A DNA stretch of 64,000 bases from an uncultured Archangium sp. (lineage in GTDB: Bacteria; Myxococcota; Myxococcia; Myxococcales; Myxococcaceae), in NCBI GenBank assembly GCA_903905455.1, contig CAIVGN010000173.1, forward strand, positions 1-64,000. The letters are read 5' to 3'. Of the stretch, positions 27,645 through 36,300 are shown in pieces. Under the pieces are notes generated by a model that was given only the letters and a program-made list of their open reading frames with translations, searched no databases and had not been told where the DNA came from. Position 1 is the first letter of the stretch. Each line of letters begins with the position of its first letter. The position numbers were made by a program, and so were the translations under genes.

Positions 27645-28393
27645 CCGATGGCCCCCCCGAGGTAGCGCGAGGTGAGCATCACCCGCGGCCGCTCGAACAT
27701 GCTCACCACGTCGCCGACCTCCACCAGCTTCGCCGCGTTCAAGAACACCACCTGGTCCGCCAGCCGCCGCGCCTGCTGCACGAGGTTGGTGGCGAGGATG
27801 ATGGTGGTGGTGCGCTTGAGCTCGTGCAGGACCTCCTCGATGCGCATGGTGGTCACCGGGTCGATGGCGATGGAGAACTCGTCGAGGCACAGCACCTCGG
27901 GCTCCATGGACAACGCGCGGGCCAGGGTGAGGCGCTGCTGCTGGCCTCCCGACAGCCGCGTGCCCAGCAACGCCAGCCGGTCCTTGACCTCGTCCCACAG
28001 CATGGCCTGGCGCAGGGCGCGCTCCACGATGACGTCCAGCTCGGCCTTCGCGCGGACCCCGCGGCTGCGCGGCGCGTAGGCCACGTTGTCGTAGACGCTC
28101 ATCGGCAGGCCTACCGGCAGGGGGAAGACCATGCCCACCCGGCGCCGCAGGCCCAGCACGTCGCGCAGCTTGGAGACCGCCGTGCCGTCGAGCAGCACCT
28201 CGCCGGTCACCTTCGCGGTGTCCACGAAGTCGATGGTGCGGTTGAGGCACTTGAGCAGCGAGCTCTTGCCGGAGTTCGCCGGGCCGACGATGGCGCAGAT
28301 GCTGCGACGCGGCACCTCGAAGGACACCTCGTCGAGGGCGCGCACCCCGCCGTACGAGACGCTCAACTTCCGGCATTCGAGATGGGCCGTCAT
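27641..28393 (-). CDS. pstB: PstB-type ATPase paralogue lacking Q-loop Gln and H-loop His
   Basis: This 250-aa ABC ATPase in the pst operon has an intact Walker A (GPANSGKSS), Walker B with catalytic Glu (VLCLDEFSIAID) and a perfect signature LSGGQQQR. The Q-loop reads MVFPLPVGLP, with Pro for Gln. The switch His is Asn in ILATNLVQQARR, where the partner has VTHSMAQARR. It therefore offers a good signature to the partner but has a weakened site of its own, exactly complementary to the next gene. It follows pstA by 4 bases. I expect a heterodimeric ATPase in the phosphate importer (inference). Confidence 0.9.
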   Translation of the reverse strand: MTAHLECRKLSVSYGGVRALDEVSFEVPRRSICAIVGPANSGKSSLLKCLNRTIDFVDTAKVTGEVLLDGTAVSKLRDVLGLRRRVGMVFPLPVGLPMSVYDNVAYAPRSRGVRAKAELDVIVERALRQAMLWDEVKDRLALLGTRLSGGQQQRLTLARALSMEPEVLCLDEFSIAIDPVTTMRIEEVLHELKRTTTIILATNLVQQARRLADQVVFLNAAKLVEVGDVVSMFERPRVMLTSRYLGGAIG

Positions 28394-28397
28394 GACG

Positions 28398-29303
28398 TCA
28401 CCATTTCCTGTGCTTGCGAAGGCGGAGCCGCGAGACGACCGCGACGCTGTTGATGAGGAGCACCAACGTCACCAGCACCACCGCGGTGGCGTACGTGCGC
28501 TCGGGCGGCATCTGCGAGACCTGGGTGGCGATGACGTGCAGGTGCATGGCCAGGGCCATGAAGGGGTCGTCGAGGCCGTAGGGGGCGAGGCGCGCGGGCA
28601 CCCCGTCGGGAATGGCGCGGAAGAAGACCGCCCCGGTGAAGAGGATGGGCGCCGTCTCCCCGGCGGCGCGCGAGACGGCGAAGATGACGCCGGTGAGGAT
28701 GCCGCCCAGCGAGTTGGGCAGCACCACGGTGCGCAGCGTGTGCCAGCGCGACGCCCCTAAGTTCCAGCACGCCTCGCGGAATGCGTGCGGCACCGAGCCC
28801 AGGGCCTCGCGCGCCGAGGCGATGACCACCGGCAGGTTCATCACCGCGATGGTGCACGCCGCGGCCTGGAGGCTCGCCCCCAGCCCGGCGAAGAGCACGA
28901 AGGCGCCCAGGCCGAAGAGCGCGTGCACGATGGAGGGCACGCCGGCGAGGCTGGTCACCGCGAGGCTGATGACGCGCGTGGTGGGGCCGGGGCGCGCGTA
29001 CTCGTTCAAGTAGATGGCCGCGGCCACGCCCACCGGCGTCACCAGCAGCACGCTGAGCACCACCAGCCACACCGTGCCGATGAGCGGCGCCCACAACCCG
29101 CCGGCCTTGCCCTTGTCGGCCGGGTTCTCCCACAGCAGCGCGCCCGACAGCGCCGGCGCCGCGCGCACCACCAGGGTCACGAAGAGCGCCACCACCACCA
29201 GGCTCAACGCCACGGTCGCCGCCAGCGTCACGGCGTGCGCGCGGGCAGTGACCGCCTCCTTGTGGCGCTCGTGGGCGGTGGGCGCGAAGGGACTGGGGCT
29301 CAT
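28398..29303 (-). CDS. pstA: Phosphate ABC transporter permease PstA
   Basis: This is an inner-membrane permease of 301 aa with about six transmembrane helices, the first near residues 27-48. The coupling-helix EAA motif region REACWNLGASRWHTLRTVVL and the AAGETAPILF segment are typical of PstA. Its start overlaps the pstC stop by four bases (ATGA), and the first ATPase gene follows after 4 bases. It pairs with PstC as the phosphate channel. Confidence 0.94.
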   Translation of the reverse strand: MSPSPFAPTAHERHKEAVTARAHAVTLAATVALSLVVVALFVTLVVRAAPALSGALLWENPADKGKAGGLWAPLIGTVWLVVLSVLLVTPVGVAAAIYLNEYARPGPTTRVISLAVTSLAGVPSIVHALFGLGAFVLFAGLGASLQAAACTIAVMNLPVVIASAREALGSVPHAFREACWNLGASRWHTLRTVVLPNSLGGILTGVIFAVSRAAGETAPILFTGAVFFRAIPDGVPARLAPYGLDDPFMALAMHLHVIATQVSQMPPERTYATAVVLVTLVLLINSVAVVSRLRLRKHRKW

Positions 29304-30199
29304 GATCTCCCCCTCCGGCGCACGCCCTTGACCACCAGCTCGGCGGCGAGGTTCAGGGCGAAGGTGAAGACCAGCAGCACCACCCCGAGCACGAAGAGTG
29401 CGCGGTAGTGGTCCCCCCCGCGCGGGGCCTCGCCCAGCTCCGCGGCGATGGCGGCGGTCAGGGTGCGCACCGGGTCCACCAGCGAGTGGGGAATCTGGTT
29501 GGCGTGGCCGGTGGCGAGCAGCACCGCCATGGTCTCGCCCACCGCGCGGCCCAGGCCCAGGAGGCAGGCGGCGAGCAGCCCGTTGCGCGCCGCGGGGAAG
29601 AGCACCCGGTGCACCAGTTCCCAGCGGCTGGCGCCCAGGGCGAGCGCGGCCTCTCGGTACGAGTCGGGCACGGCCCGCAGCGCGTCCTCGGCGATGGACA
29701 CGATGACCGGCGCGCTCATCAGGCCCAGCACCAGGCCGCCGGTCAGCAGGTTGGTGCCTAAGGGCGCGCCTGTGACCTCGCTGACCACCGGGCCCACCAG
29801 CATCAGCCCGATGAAGCCCCACACCACCGAGGGCACCGCGGCGAGCAGCTCGATGGTGACCTTGAAGAACTCCCGGGCGCGGCGGCCGGCGAACTCCGAG
29901 ATGTAGACCGCGGCGGCGAGCCCGGTGGGCACGGCCACGAGCATCGCCACCAGGGTGGTGGTCAGGGTGCCCACGATGAGGGCCAGGGCGCCGTAGTGCG
30001 GCTCGTTGCCGCGGGCCGGCGCGGGGATCCACCGGGTGGAGGTGAAGAACTCGTGCCAGTCGATGCGCGGCACCACCGGCGCCGCCTCGCGCAGGAGGAA
30101 GAGGGTGATGGCCGCCATGCCGAAAATGGCGCTCCACCCGCTCAAGAAGATGAAGGCCTCGATGAGGCGCTCACCGATCCTGGCGCGCGAGAGGTTCAT
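29300..30199 (-). CDS. pstC: Phosphate ABC transporter permease PstC
   Basis: This is an inner-membrane permease of 299 aa with about six helices. Motifs include LLAAVPSVVWGFIGL, the EAA-type loop REAALALGASRWELVHRVLF, and LGRAVGETMAVLLATGH, all characteristic of PstC. The ATG overlaps the pstS stop (ATGA) and its stop overlaps pstA, so the operon is tightly coupled. Confidence 0.94.
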   Translation of the reverse strand: MNLSRARIGERLIEAFIFLSGWSAIFGMAAITLFLLREAAPVVPRIDWHEFFTSTRWIPAPARGNEPHYGALALIVGTLTTTLVAMLVAVPTGLAAAVYISEFAGRRAREFFKVTIELLAAVPSVVWGFIGLMLVGPVVSEVTGAPLGTNLLTGGLVLGLMSAPVIVSIAEDALRAVPDSYREAALALGASRWELVHRVLFPAARNGLLAACLLGLGRAVGETMAVLLATGHANQIPHSLVDPVRTLTAAIAAELGEAPRGGDHYRALFVLGVVLLVFTFALNLAAELVVKGVRRRGRS

Positions 30200-31068
30200 C
30201 GCACCGGCACGTAGCCCTCGCGGGCGACGATCTCCTGGCCTTCATCGGACGACACCCACGCGAGGAAGGCGCGCAGCTGCGGCGTCGGCTCGCCCGCGGT
30301 GTACACGTAGAGCTTGCGGGCGATGGGGTAGTCGCCGGTGCGCGCGCCCTCGGCCGAGGGGAGCACGGCGGCCTCTCCCGGCTTGCCCGAGACGCCCAGC
30401 CACTTCACCCGGTCGGTGCGGTAGCCCATGCCGCTGTAGCCCAGGGCCAGCGGCGCGCCGGCGATCTTCTCCAGCACTTCGCTCGAGCCGCTGAGCTCCG
30501 AGACCCCGCCGCGGAACTCGCGCCCGTGCCCGTCGGCCCCCACGCCGCACACCACCTCGCGGAAGTAGTCGTAGGTGCCCGAGCTGTTCTGCCGGCCGAT
30601 GAGCACCACCTTGCCGCGCAGGGCCGGCGTGAGCTGCGACCAGTCGGTGAGGGTGCCGTCTTCGGCCCACAGCTCGCCCAGCTGAAACAGAGAGAGCGCG
30701 GTGAGCGGGTTGTCCCGGTGTACGAAGATGGCGAGCGCGTCGGAGCCCACGAAGAGCTCGTGCACCTCGAGGCCGCGGCCCTGGCGGATGGCCTCGCGCT
30801 CGCGCGGCTTGATCTCCCGGCTCGAGGTGGCGACGTCGACGGTGCCCTCGATGAGCCCGGCGAGGCCCACGCCAGAGCCGCCCCCCGAGGCGTCGACGGC
30901 CACCCTCGGCTCGACGACCGCGTAGCGCTCGGCCCAGCCCGTGGCGACCTGCACCAGCGTGTCGGAGCCCTTGATGGACAGCGTGTGTTTCCCGGGCCGC
31001 CCCGGCGGGCACCCGGCGAGCACCGCCGCGAAGAGCAGTGCGATGTGCTGAGGCTTCGCGAGGCCCAT
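30196..31068 (-). CDS. pstS: Phosphate-binding lipoprotein PstS
   Basis: This is the periplasmic phosphate receptor of the Pst importer, membrane-tethered here. The lipoprotein signal ends in LLFAAVLAGC. Ligand-binding segments are visible: IKGSDTLVQVATGW, DASGGGSGVGLAGL, ATSSREIKPRE and GRQNSSGTYDYFRE. At 290 aa it is slightly short for the family. The ATG at 31068 is chosen because it gives the signal; upstream codons are polar. It is the first gene of the pst operon. No phoU, phoB or phoR lies in the window. Confidence 0.94.
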   Translation of the reverse strand: MGLAKPQHIALLFAAVLAGCPPGRPGKHTLSIKGSDTLVQVATGWAERYAVVEPRVAVDASGGGSGVGLAGLIEGTVDVATSSREIKPREREAIRQGRGLEVHELFVGSDALAIFVHRDNPLTALSLFQLGELWAEDGTLTDWSQLTPALRGKVVLIGRQNSSGTYDYFREVVCGVGADGHGREFRGGVSELSGSSEVLEKIAGAPLALGYSGMGYRTDRVKWLGVSGKPGEAAVLPSAEGARTGDYPIARKLYVYTAGEPTPQLRAFLAWVSSDEGQEIVAREGYVPVR

Positions 31069-31293
31069 GGGCTCGTCATAGGCCCGTCGATGCGTCGATG
31101 CGTGACGCCTCGGTGTCACTTTCGTTGCGCGCAGAGCCGCAACGGTTGCGTCATCAATGATCTCGCGTGTTCACCGGCAGGGTCTCACGTCATTCGGATG
31201 ACGGGCACGCTCCGTATTCACACCAGGGAGCGAAGGGCGAGGAGGCGCCACATGAAAAGTGAGTTCGAGCTCGCCATCTCTTAAGGGGCTTTC
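31069..31293. promoter_or_regulatory. Divergent control region of pst operon and porin, with inverted repeats
   Basis: These 225 bases separate divergent pstS and the porin gene and should hold both promoters. I see CGTCATTCGGATGACG at 31188-31203 (6-bp arms), another CGTCAT at 31149-31154, and a GTTGCG/CGCAAC inverted repeat at 31124-31143. None matches the enterobacterial Pho box (TGTCA direct repeats) well, so PhoB control is plausible from context but not shown. Confidence 0.45.
31252..31284 (+). CDS. Possible 10-residue leader peptide before the porin gene
   Basis: ATG at 31252 has a strong GGAGG 7 bases upstream and encodes MKSEFELAIS, then TAA. The porin ATG follows 9 bases after the stop. 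A good ribosome site on so short a frame directly before a gene suggests a leader or translational-coupling peptide, but it could be coincidence. Confidence 0.35.
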   Translation: MKSEFELAIS

Positions 31294-32508
31294 ATGAAGT
31301 ACCTCGTCGTCAGTGCGCTGTGCGTGTGGAGTGCAGGAGCGGCTTGGGCGCAGGGCGCAGAGCCCGATGCGGGCGTGGTCGCCGAGGCGCCGAAGGCGGA
31401 GCCCGTGGTGGTGAAGATCGCCATGGGGAAGGGCCTCACGGTCTCGAAGGGCGAGGGCCTCTCGATGAACATCCGGGCGCGCATCCAGCTGCGCGACGTG
31501 GTCTCGGTGCAGGGGGCCGCGGTGGCCAACGAGCTCTCGCTGCGCACGGCGCGCCTCTTCATCAGCGGCAAGGTGCTCTCTCCCGACGCGGGCTACTTCG
31601 TGCAGCTGGCGCTGGGAGCCAACGACTTCGAGACGGGCATCTCGAGCCCGGTCTTCGACGCGTACCTCGAGTACACCGGCTGGCGCGACGTGCAGCTGCG
31701 GGCCGGCCAGTTCTTCGTGCCCTTCGACCGCGCGCGCACCATTCGCGAGGTGGCGCTGCAGATGGTGGATCGCCAGCAGGTGATCACCGAGCTCGCGCTC
31801 GATCGCGACCTGGGCATCGTGATCAGCTCGCAGGATCTCTTCGGCTGGGGCGGGCGGGTGACCTACGCGCTCGGCTTCTTCGGGGGGCAGGGCAAGAACC
31901 GGGTCACGCCGGAGAAGAAGCCCGGCTTCCTCTACTCGGCGCGCATCGCCATCAAGCCCATGGGGGCCTTCGATGACGACGTCGAGGCCGACCTGGACCG
32001 CACGCCGCACCCGCACCTGGCCATCGGCGTGGCCGCGGCCTTCAACCAGGACACCTCGCGCCAGAAGAGTCTCTCGGGCACGGTCTTCACCCTGGGCGGC
32101 TTCGACACCGTGCACCTCGCGGCCGACGTGGTGTTCAAGTTCAAGGGCTTATCGCTGCTCGCCGAGGCGCTGATGCGGCAGGCGACCGTGGCGATGCACG
32201 AGGGTGAGCTCAACGGCGCGCCCCTCAAGGAGTACTCGCGCTCAGGCTGGGGCTACCTGGTGCAGGCGGGCTACCTGGTGACCTCGCGGGTGGAGATCAC
32301 CGCCCGCTGGGACCAGCTGCGGTTCCTCGCCGGTGACCCGGCGCTGGCCACGCTCGTCGCGCAGCAGGGTCGCGAGCTCGGAGTGGGCCTCAACGTGTAC
32401 CTCAACGGGCACCAGGGGAAGATCCAGGGTGACTACTCGTTGCGCTTTGGCGAGGGCTCGGTGGCGGCGACGCACCTGGTGCGGGTGGCGCTCGACGTGT
32501 CGTTCTAA
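31294..32508 (+). CDS. Phosphate-selective-type outer-membrane porin (OprO/OprP family)
   Basis: A signal peptide (MKYLVVSALCVWSAGAAWAQ) precedes a 16-strand-type beta-barrel sequence with alternating polar and hydrophobic residues, ending in the aromatic residue Phe (VALDVSF), as outer-membrane barrels do. The opening SMNIRARIQLRDVVS, and QLRAGQFFVPFDRARTI, match the Porin_O_P family, whose members take up phosphate or polyphosphate. Being divergent from the pst operon fits phosphate specificity. At 404 aa the length is normal. Charged-loop Lys residues that select anions cannot be judged by eye. Confidence 0.88.
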   Translation: MKYLVVSALCVWSAGAAWAQGAEPDAGVVAEAPKAEPVVVKIAMGKGLTVSKGEGLSMNIRARIQLRDVVSVQGAAVANELSLRTARLFISGKVLSPDAGYFVQLALGANDFETGISSPVFDAYLEYTGWRDVQLRAGQFFVPFDRARTIREVALQMVDRQQVITELALDRDLGIVISSQDLFGWGGRVTYALGFFGGQGKNRVTPEKKPGFLYSARIAIKPMGAFDDDVEADLDRTPHPHLAIGVAAAFNQDTSRQKSLSGTVFTLGGFDTVHLAADVVFKFKGLSLLAEALMRQATVAMHEGELNGAPLKEYSRSGWGYLVQAGYLVTSRVEITARWDQLRFLAGDPALATLVAQQGRELGVGLNVYLNGHQGKIQGDYSLRFGEGSVAATHLVRVALDVSF

Positions 32509-32520
32509 GGGGGCGCGCGG

Positions 32521-33222
32521 TCAGGGCGCGCGGGCCTGGTCGAGGGCGGCGGTGAGCCAGGTGGCCACGGCGGCGCGCATCGGGGCGGAGATCTCGTGGC
32601 CGGCGTCGAAGGACTGGAATTCGTACGGCACGCCGGCGGCTTTCAGGGTGGCCTCGGTGGCGAGCGCGTGGCGGTACGGGAGCACCTGATCCGCCGTGCC
32701 GTGCAGCAAGAGCACGCGGGGTGAGGGGCGCCCGGAGACGGGCTCGAGGTCGGGCAGCACGCGCCCGGAGATGGCCACCACGCCCTTGATCAGCCCCGGC
32801 TCGGTGAGGGCGATGGAGAGGCTCATGATGGTGCCCTGGCTGAAGCCCAGCAGGTACACGTCGGCGCCGGTCTTCTGGAGGTCTTGCAAGAAGGTGATCA
32901 GCCGCAGGCGCGAGCGCTCGGCCTCGGCCGGGTCGTGCGTGGGGCCGTCGGGGGTGAAGGTCAGCGGGTACCAGGCGAAACGCTCGGGGCCGAGGGTCAG
33001 CGGGCCGCGCAGGCTGTAGAGGTCGAAGCGCGGGTCGAGGCTCGCCCCGAGGCCCAGGAGGTCGCGCTCGTTCGAGCCGAAGCCGTGGAGCAGCACCAGC
33101 ACCGGGGGCCTGGCGCTCGCCACGCGGGTGGGCAGGAAGACCGAGGTGAGCGGGGGGGTGGTGGGCGTCTTCGTGCAGGCCACGAGCGAAGACAGGACGA
33201 GGAACAACGGCAGGCGGTTCAA
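32521..33222 (-). CDS. Lipoprotein carboxylesterase / phospholipase-like hydrolase
   Basis: This is an alpha/beta hydrolase of the carboxylesterase/YpfH type. It has LVLLHGFGSNERDLLGLG (oxyanion HGFG), the nucleophile GFSQG (Ser near residue 115), a catalytic Asp in LHGTADQVLPY and a His in FDAGHEIS. I start it at a TTG (33222) with GGGAG 6 bases upstream, which yields a lipoprotein signal ending SSLVAC; a GTG 39 bases further upstream would put a polar segment ahead of the signal. The same frame stays open for 10 kb upstream, but only as antisense of the giant gene. It converges on the porin gene. Confidence 0.85.
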   Translation of the reverse strand: MNRLPLFLVLSSLVACTKTPTTPPLTSVFLPTRVASARPPVLVLLHGFGSNERDLLGLGASLDPRFDLYSLRGPLTLGPERFAWYPLTFTPDGPTHDPAEAERSRLRLITFLQDLQKTGADVYLLGFSQGTIMSLSIALTEPGLIKGVVAISGRVLPDLEPVSGRPSPRVLLLHGTADQVLPYRHALATEATLKAAGVPYEFQSFDAGHEISAPMRAAVATWLTAALDQARAP

Positions 33223-33315
33223 AGGTGGGCTCCCGTGGAAGATCCTCCCGATTTCCGTCACTGTTTTGATCCTGCACACGGCGCGCGACCCCGGTGTCAG
33301 ATATGCGCCCCCCCC

Positions 33316-36300
33316 ATGCGCCAGCTCCGATCCTTGTTCGCCCTGATGCTGCTGTCCGCGACCGCCTTCGCCGCAGCGCCGACCGCCACCACCACCGCCG
33401 CCACCAGCGTCACCGCGACCTCGGCGTTGCTCAACGGCTCCGGCAACCCCGGCAGTGAAGCCACCATCGGCTGGTTCCGCATGGGCACCACCAGCCCCGG
33501 CGCCTGCAACGACACCTTCGGCACCCGCGTGCCCAGCAGCAGCGGCACCTCGCTGGGCGCCGGCGCCGTCGCGGCCACCTACTCGGTCTCGGCCACCGGC
33601 CTCCTGCCCGGCACCACCTACTTCTACTGCGCCATCACCCAGAACCCCTCGGGCACCGCGCTGGGTGGCCTGCTCACGCTGACCACCCCGGCCCTCGCCC
33701 CCACCGTCGCCACCTCCTCGGCCACCGTGGTCACCAGCTTCTCCGTCACCCTCAACGGCACCGGCATCCCCAACGGCTCCGCGAGCACCGGCTTCTTCCG
33801 CTACAGCACCGTGAGCCCCGGCGTTTGCAACAACACCTTCGGCACCCGCGCCCCGCTCACCCTGGGCACCGACCTCGGCAACGGCAACGCCTCCGTGCCG
33901 TACAGCGAGGTCGTCTCCGGGCTCCAGGCCGGCGTCACCTATTACTACTGCGCCATCGCCACCAACGGCGTGGGCACCGCGTTTGGCAACCTGCTGCAGT
34001 TCACCACGCTCGTCGCCGCGCCCGCGGTGCTCACCACCGCCGCCACCTTCATCACCGGCACCTCGGCCAACCTGAACGGCACCGTCAACCCCAACGGCGC
34101 GTCCACCGTGGGCTGGTTCCGCCTCGCCTCGTCGGACCCCGGCTCGTGCAGCGACGCCTTCGGCACCCGCGTGCCCGCCTCGGGTGGCACCGCGCTCGGC
34201 GCCGGCAGCGTCAACACCACCTACGCCCAGAGCGCCGCCCTCAACCCCGGCACCACCTACTACGCCTGCGCCATCTCCCAGAACTCCGAGGGCGTCACTC
34301 TCGGCGCCCTGGTCTCCTTCATCACCCCTGACGTGCCCACCGTGTCCACCAGCGCGGTCACCAGCCTCACCGCCACCTCGGTCACCTTGAACGGCGCCGC
34401 CACGCCCAACCGCGACTCCACCACCGGCTGGTTCCGATACTCCACGCTCAACCCCGGCACCTGCAACGACAGCTTCGGCTCCCGCGCCCCCGTCAGCAGC
34501 GGCACCGGCCTCGGCGCCGGCACCGTCCCCGTGGGCTTCACCCAGTCGGTCACCGGCCTCACGCCGGGCACCACCTATTTCTACTGCGCCATCGCCAGCA
34601 ACACCGTGGGCACCGGCTTCGGCTCGCTGCTCACCTTCACCACCCCGGCCACGGCGCCCCTCGTCAGCACCAACACCATCACGTTGATCACCGGCACCAC
34701 CGCCACGCTCAACGGCACCGCCATTCCCCGCGGCGACGTGGCCACCGGCTTCTTCCGCTACTCCACCGTGAGCCCCGGCACCTGCAACGACACCTTCGGC
34801 ACGCGCGCCCCGGCCAGCGGCGGCACCAACCTCGGCAGCGGCAACGGCTCCATCGCCTACCTCGAGCCCCTCACCGGGCTGACCGCGGGCACCACCTATT
34901 ACGTGTGCGCCATCGCCACGAACTCCGTGGGCACCGGCTTCGGCTCGCCGTCCACCTTCACCACGCCCGCCGTCCCCACCGTCACCACCACCGCGGCCAG
35001 CGGCGTGTACGGCAACGGCGCGCAGCTCAACGGCTTCGCCAACCCCAACCTCGGCACCACCACCGGCTACTTCCGCTACGCCACCACCAACCCCGGCACC
35101 TGCGACGACGTCTTCGGCACGCGCACCCCCACCACCGGCGGCACCAGCCTCGGCGCGGGCAGCGGCGCGGTCTCGTACGCGGCCAGCCTCGGCACGCTGA
35201 ACCCCGGCGTCACCTATTACTTCTGCGCCATCGCCTCGAACCTCGTGGGCACCGGCTTCGGCTCGGTGATGAGCTTCACCACGCCCGCGCTCCCCTCGAT
35301 GACCACGCTCGGGCCGTCGCCCATCACCGCGGTCAGCGCCACGCTCAACGGCACCGGCAACCCCAACGGCGCCAGCACCACCGGCTACTTCCGCTACAGC
35401 ACCACCAACCCCATGCTCTGCGACGACTTCTTCGGCACGCGCTACCCCGCGGCCGGCGGGGTCGTCCTCGGCGCCCTCAACGCCCCCGTGAGCTTCAACC
35501 AGGCGCTCACCGGGCTGGTGCCCGGCACCACCTACTACGTGTGCGCCATCGGCCAGAACTCCGTGGGCACCGGCTTCGGCAGCGTGCTCACCTTCGCCAC
35601 GCCGCCCACCGCGCCCCTGGTCATCACCAACTCGGTCAGCGTCATCACCGGCACCACCGCCACGCTCAACGGCCAGGCCAACCCGCGCGGCGCCGCCAGC
35701 ACCGGCTGGTTCCGCTACAGCACCAGCAACCCCGGCGTGTGTGACGACGTCTTCGGCACCCGCGCCCCGGCCACCGGCGGCACGGCCCTGGGCACCTCGA
35801 ACACCTACCAGCCCTCCGCCGAGAGCCTCGTGAGCCTCACGCCGGGCACCACCTATTATTACTGCGCGCTCGCCAGCAACTCGATGGGCACCTCGGTGGG
35901 CAGCGTGGGCAGCTTCGTCACCCCCAACATCCCCGCGGTCACCACCACCGCGGCCACCGGCGTGGGCGGCACCTTCGCCACGCTCAACGGCACCGGCAAC
36001 CCCAACAACGCCACGGCCACCGGCTGGTTCCGCTACGCCACCAGCAACCCCGGCACGTGCGACGACGTGTTCGGCACGCGCACCCCGGCCAGCGGCGGCA
36101 CCAACCTCGGCGCGGGCACCTCGCCCGTCGCCTACACCAGCTCCGTCGGCGGGCTCACCCCGGGCACCACCTATTACTTCTGCGCCATCTCGCAGAACCT
36201 CGTGGGCACCGGCTTCGGCAGCATCTTGAGCTTCGTGACGCCGGCCATCCCCACCGTCACCACCGTCGCGCCCACGCTGCTGACCGCGACCTCCACCACC

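Noticed and set aside
31069-31293. Canonical enterobacterial Pho box upstream of pstS or the porin
   Set aside because: I could not find two TGTCA-type repeats at 11-base spacing; only partial matches occur.
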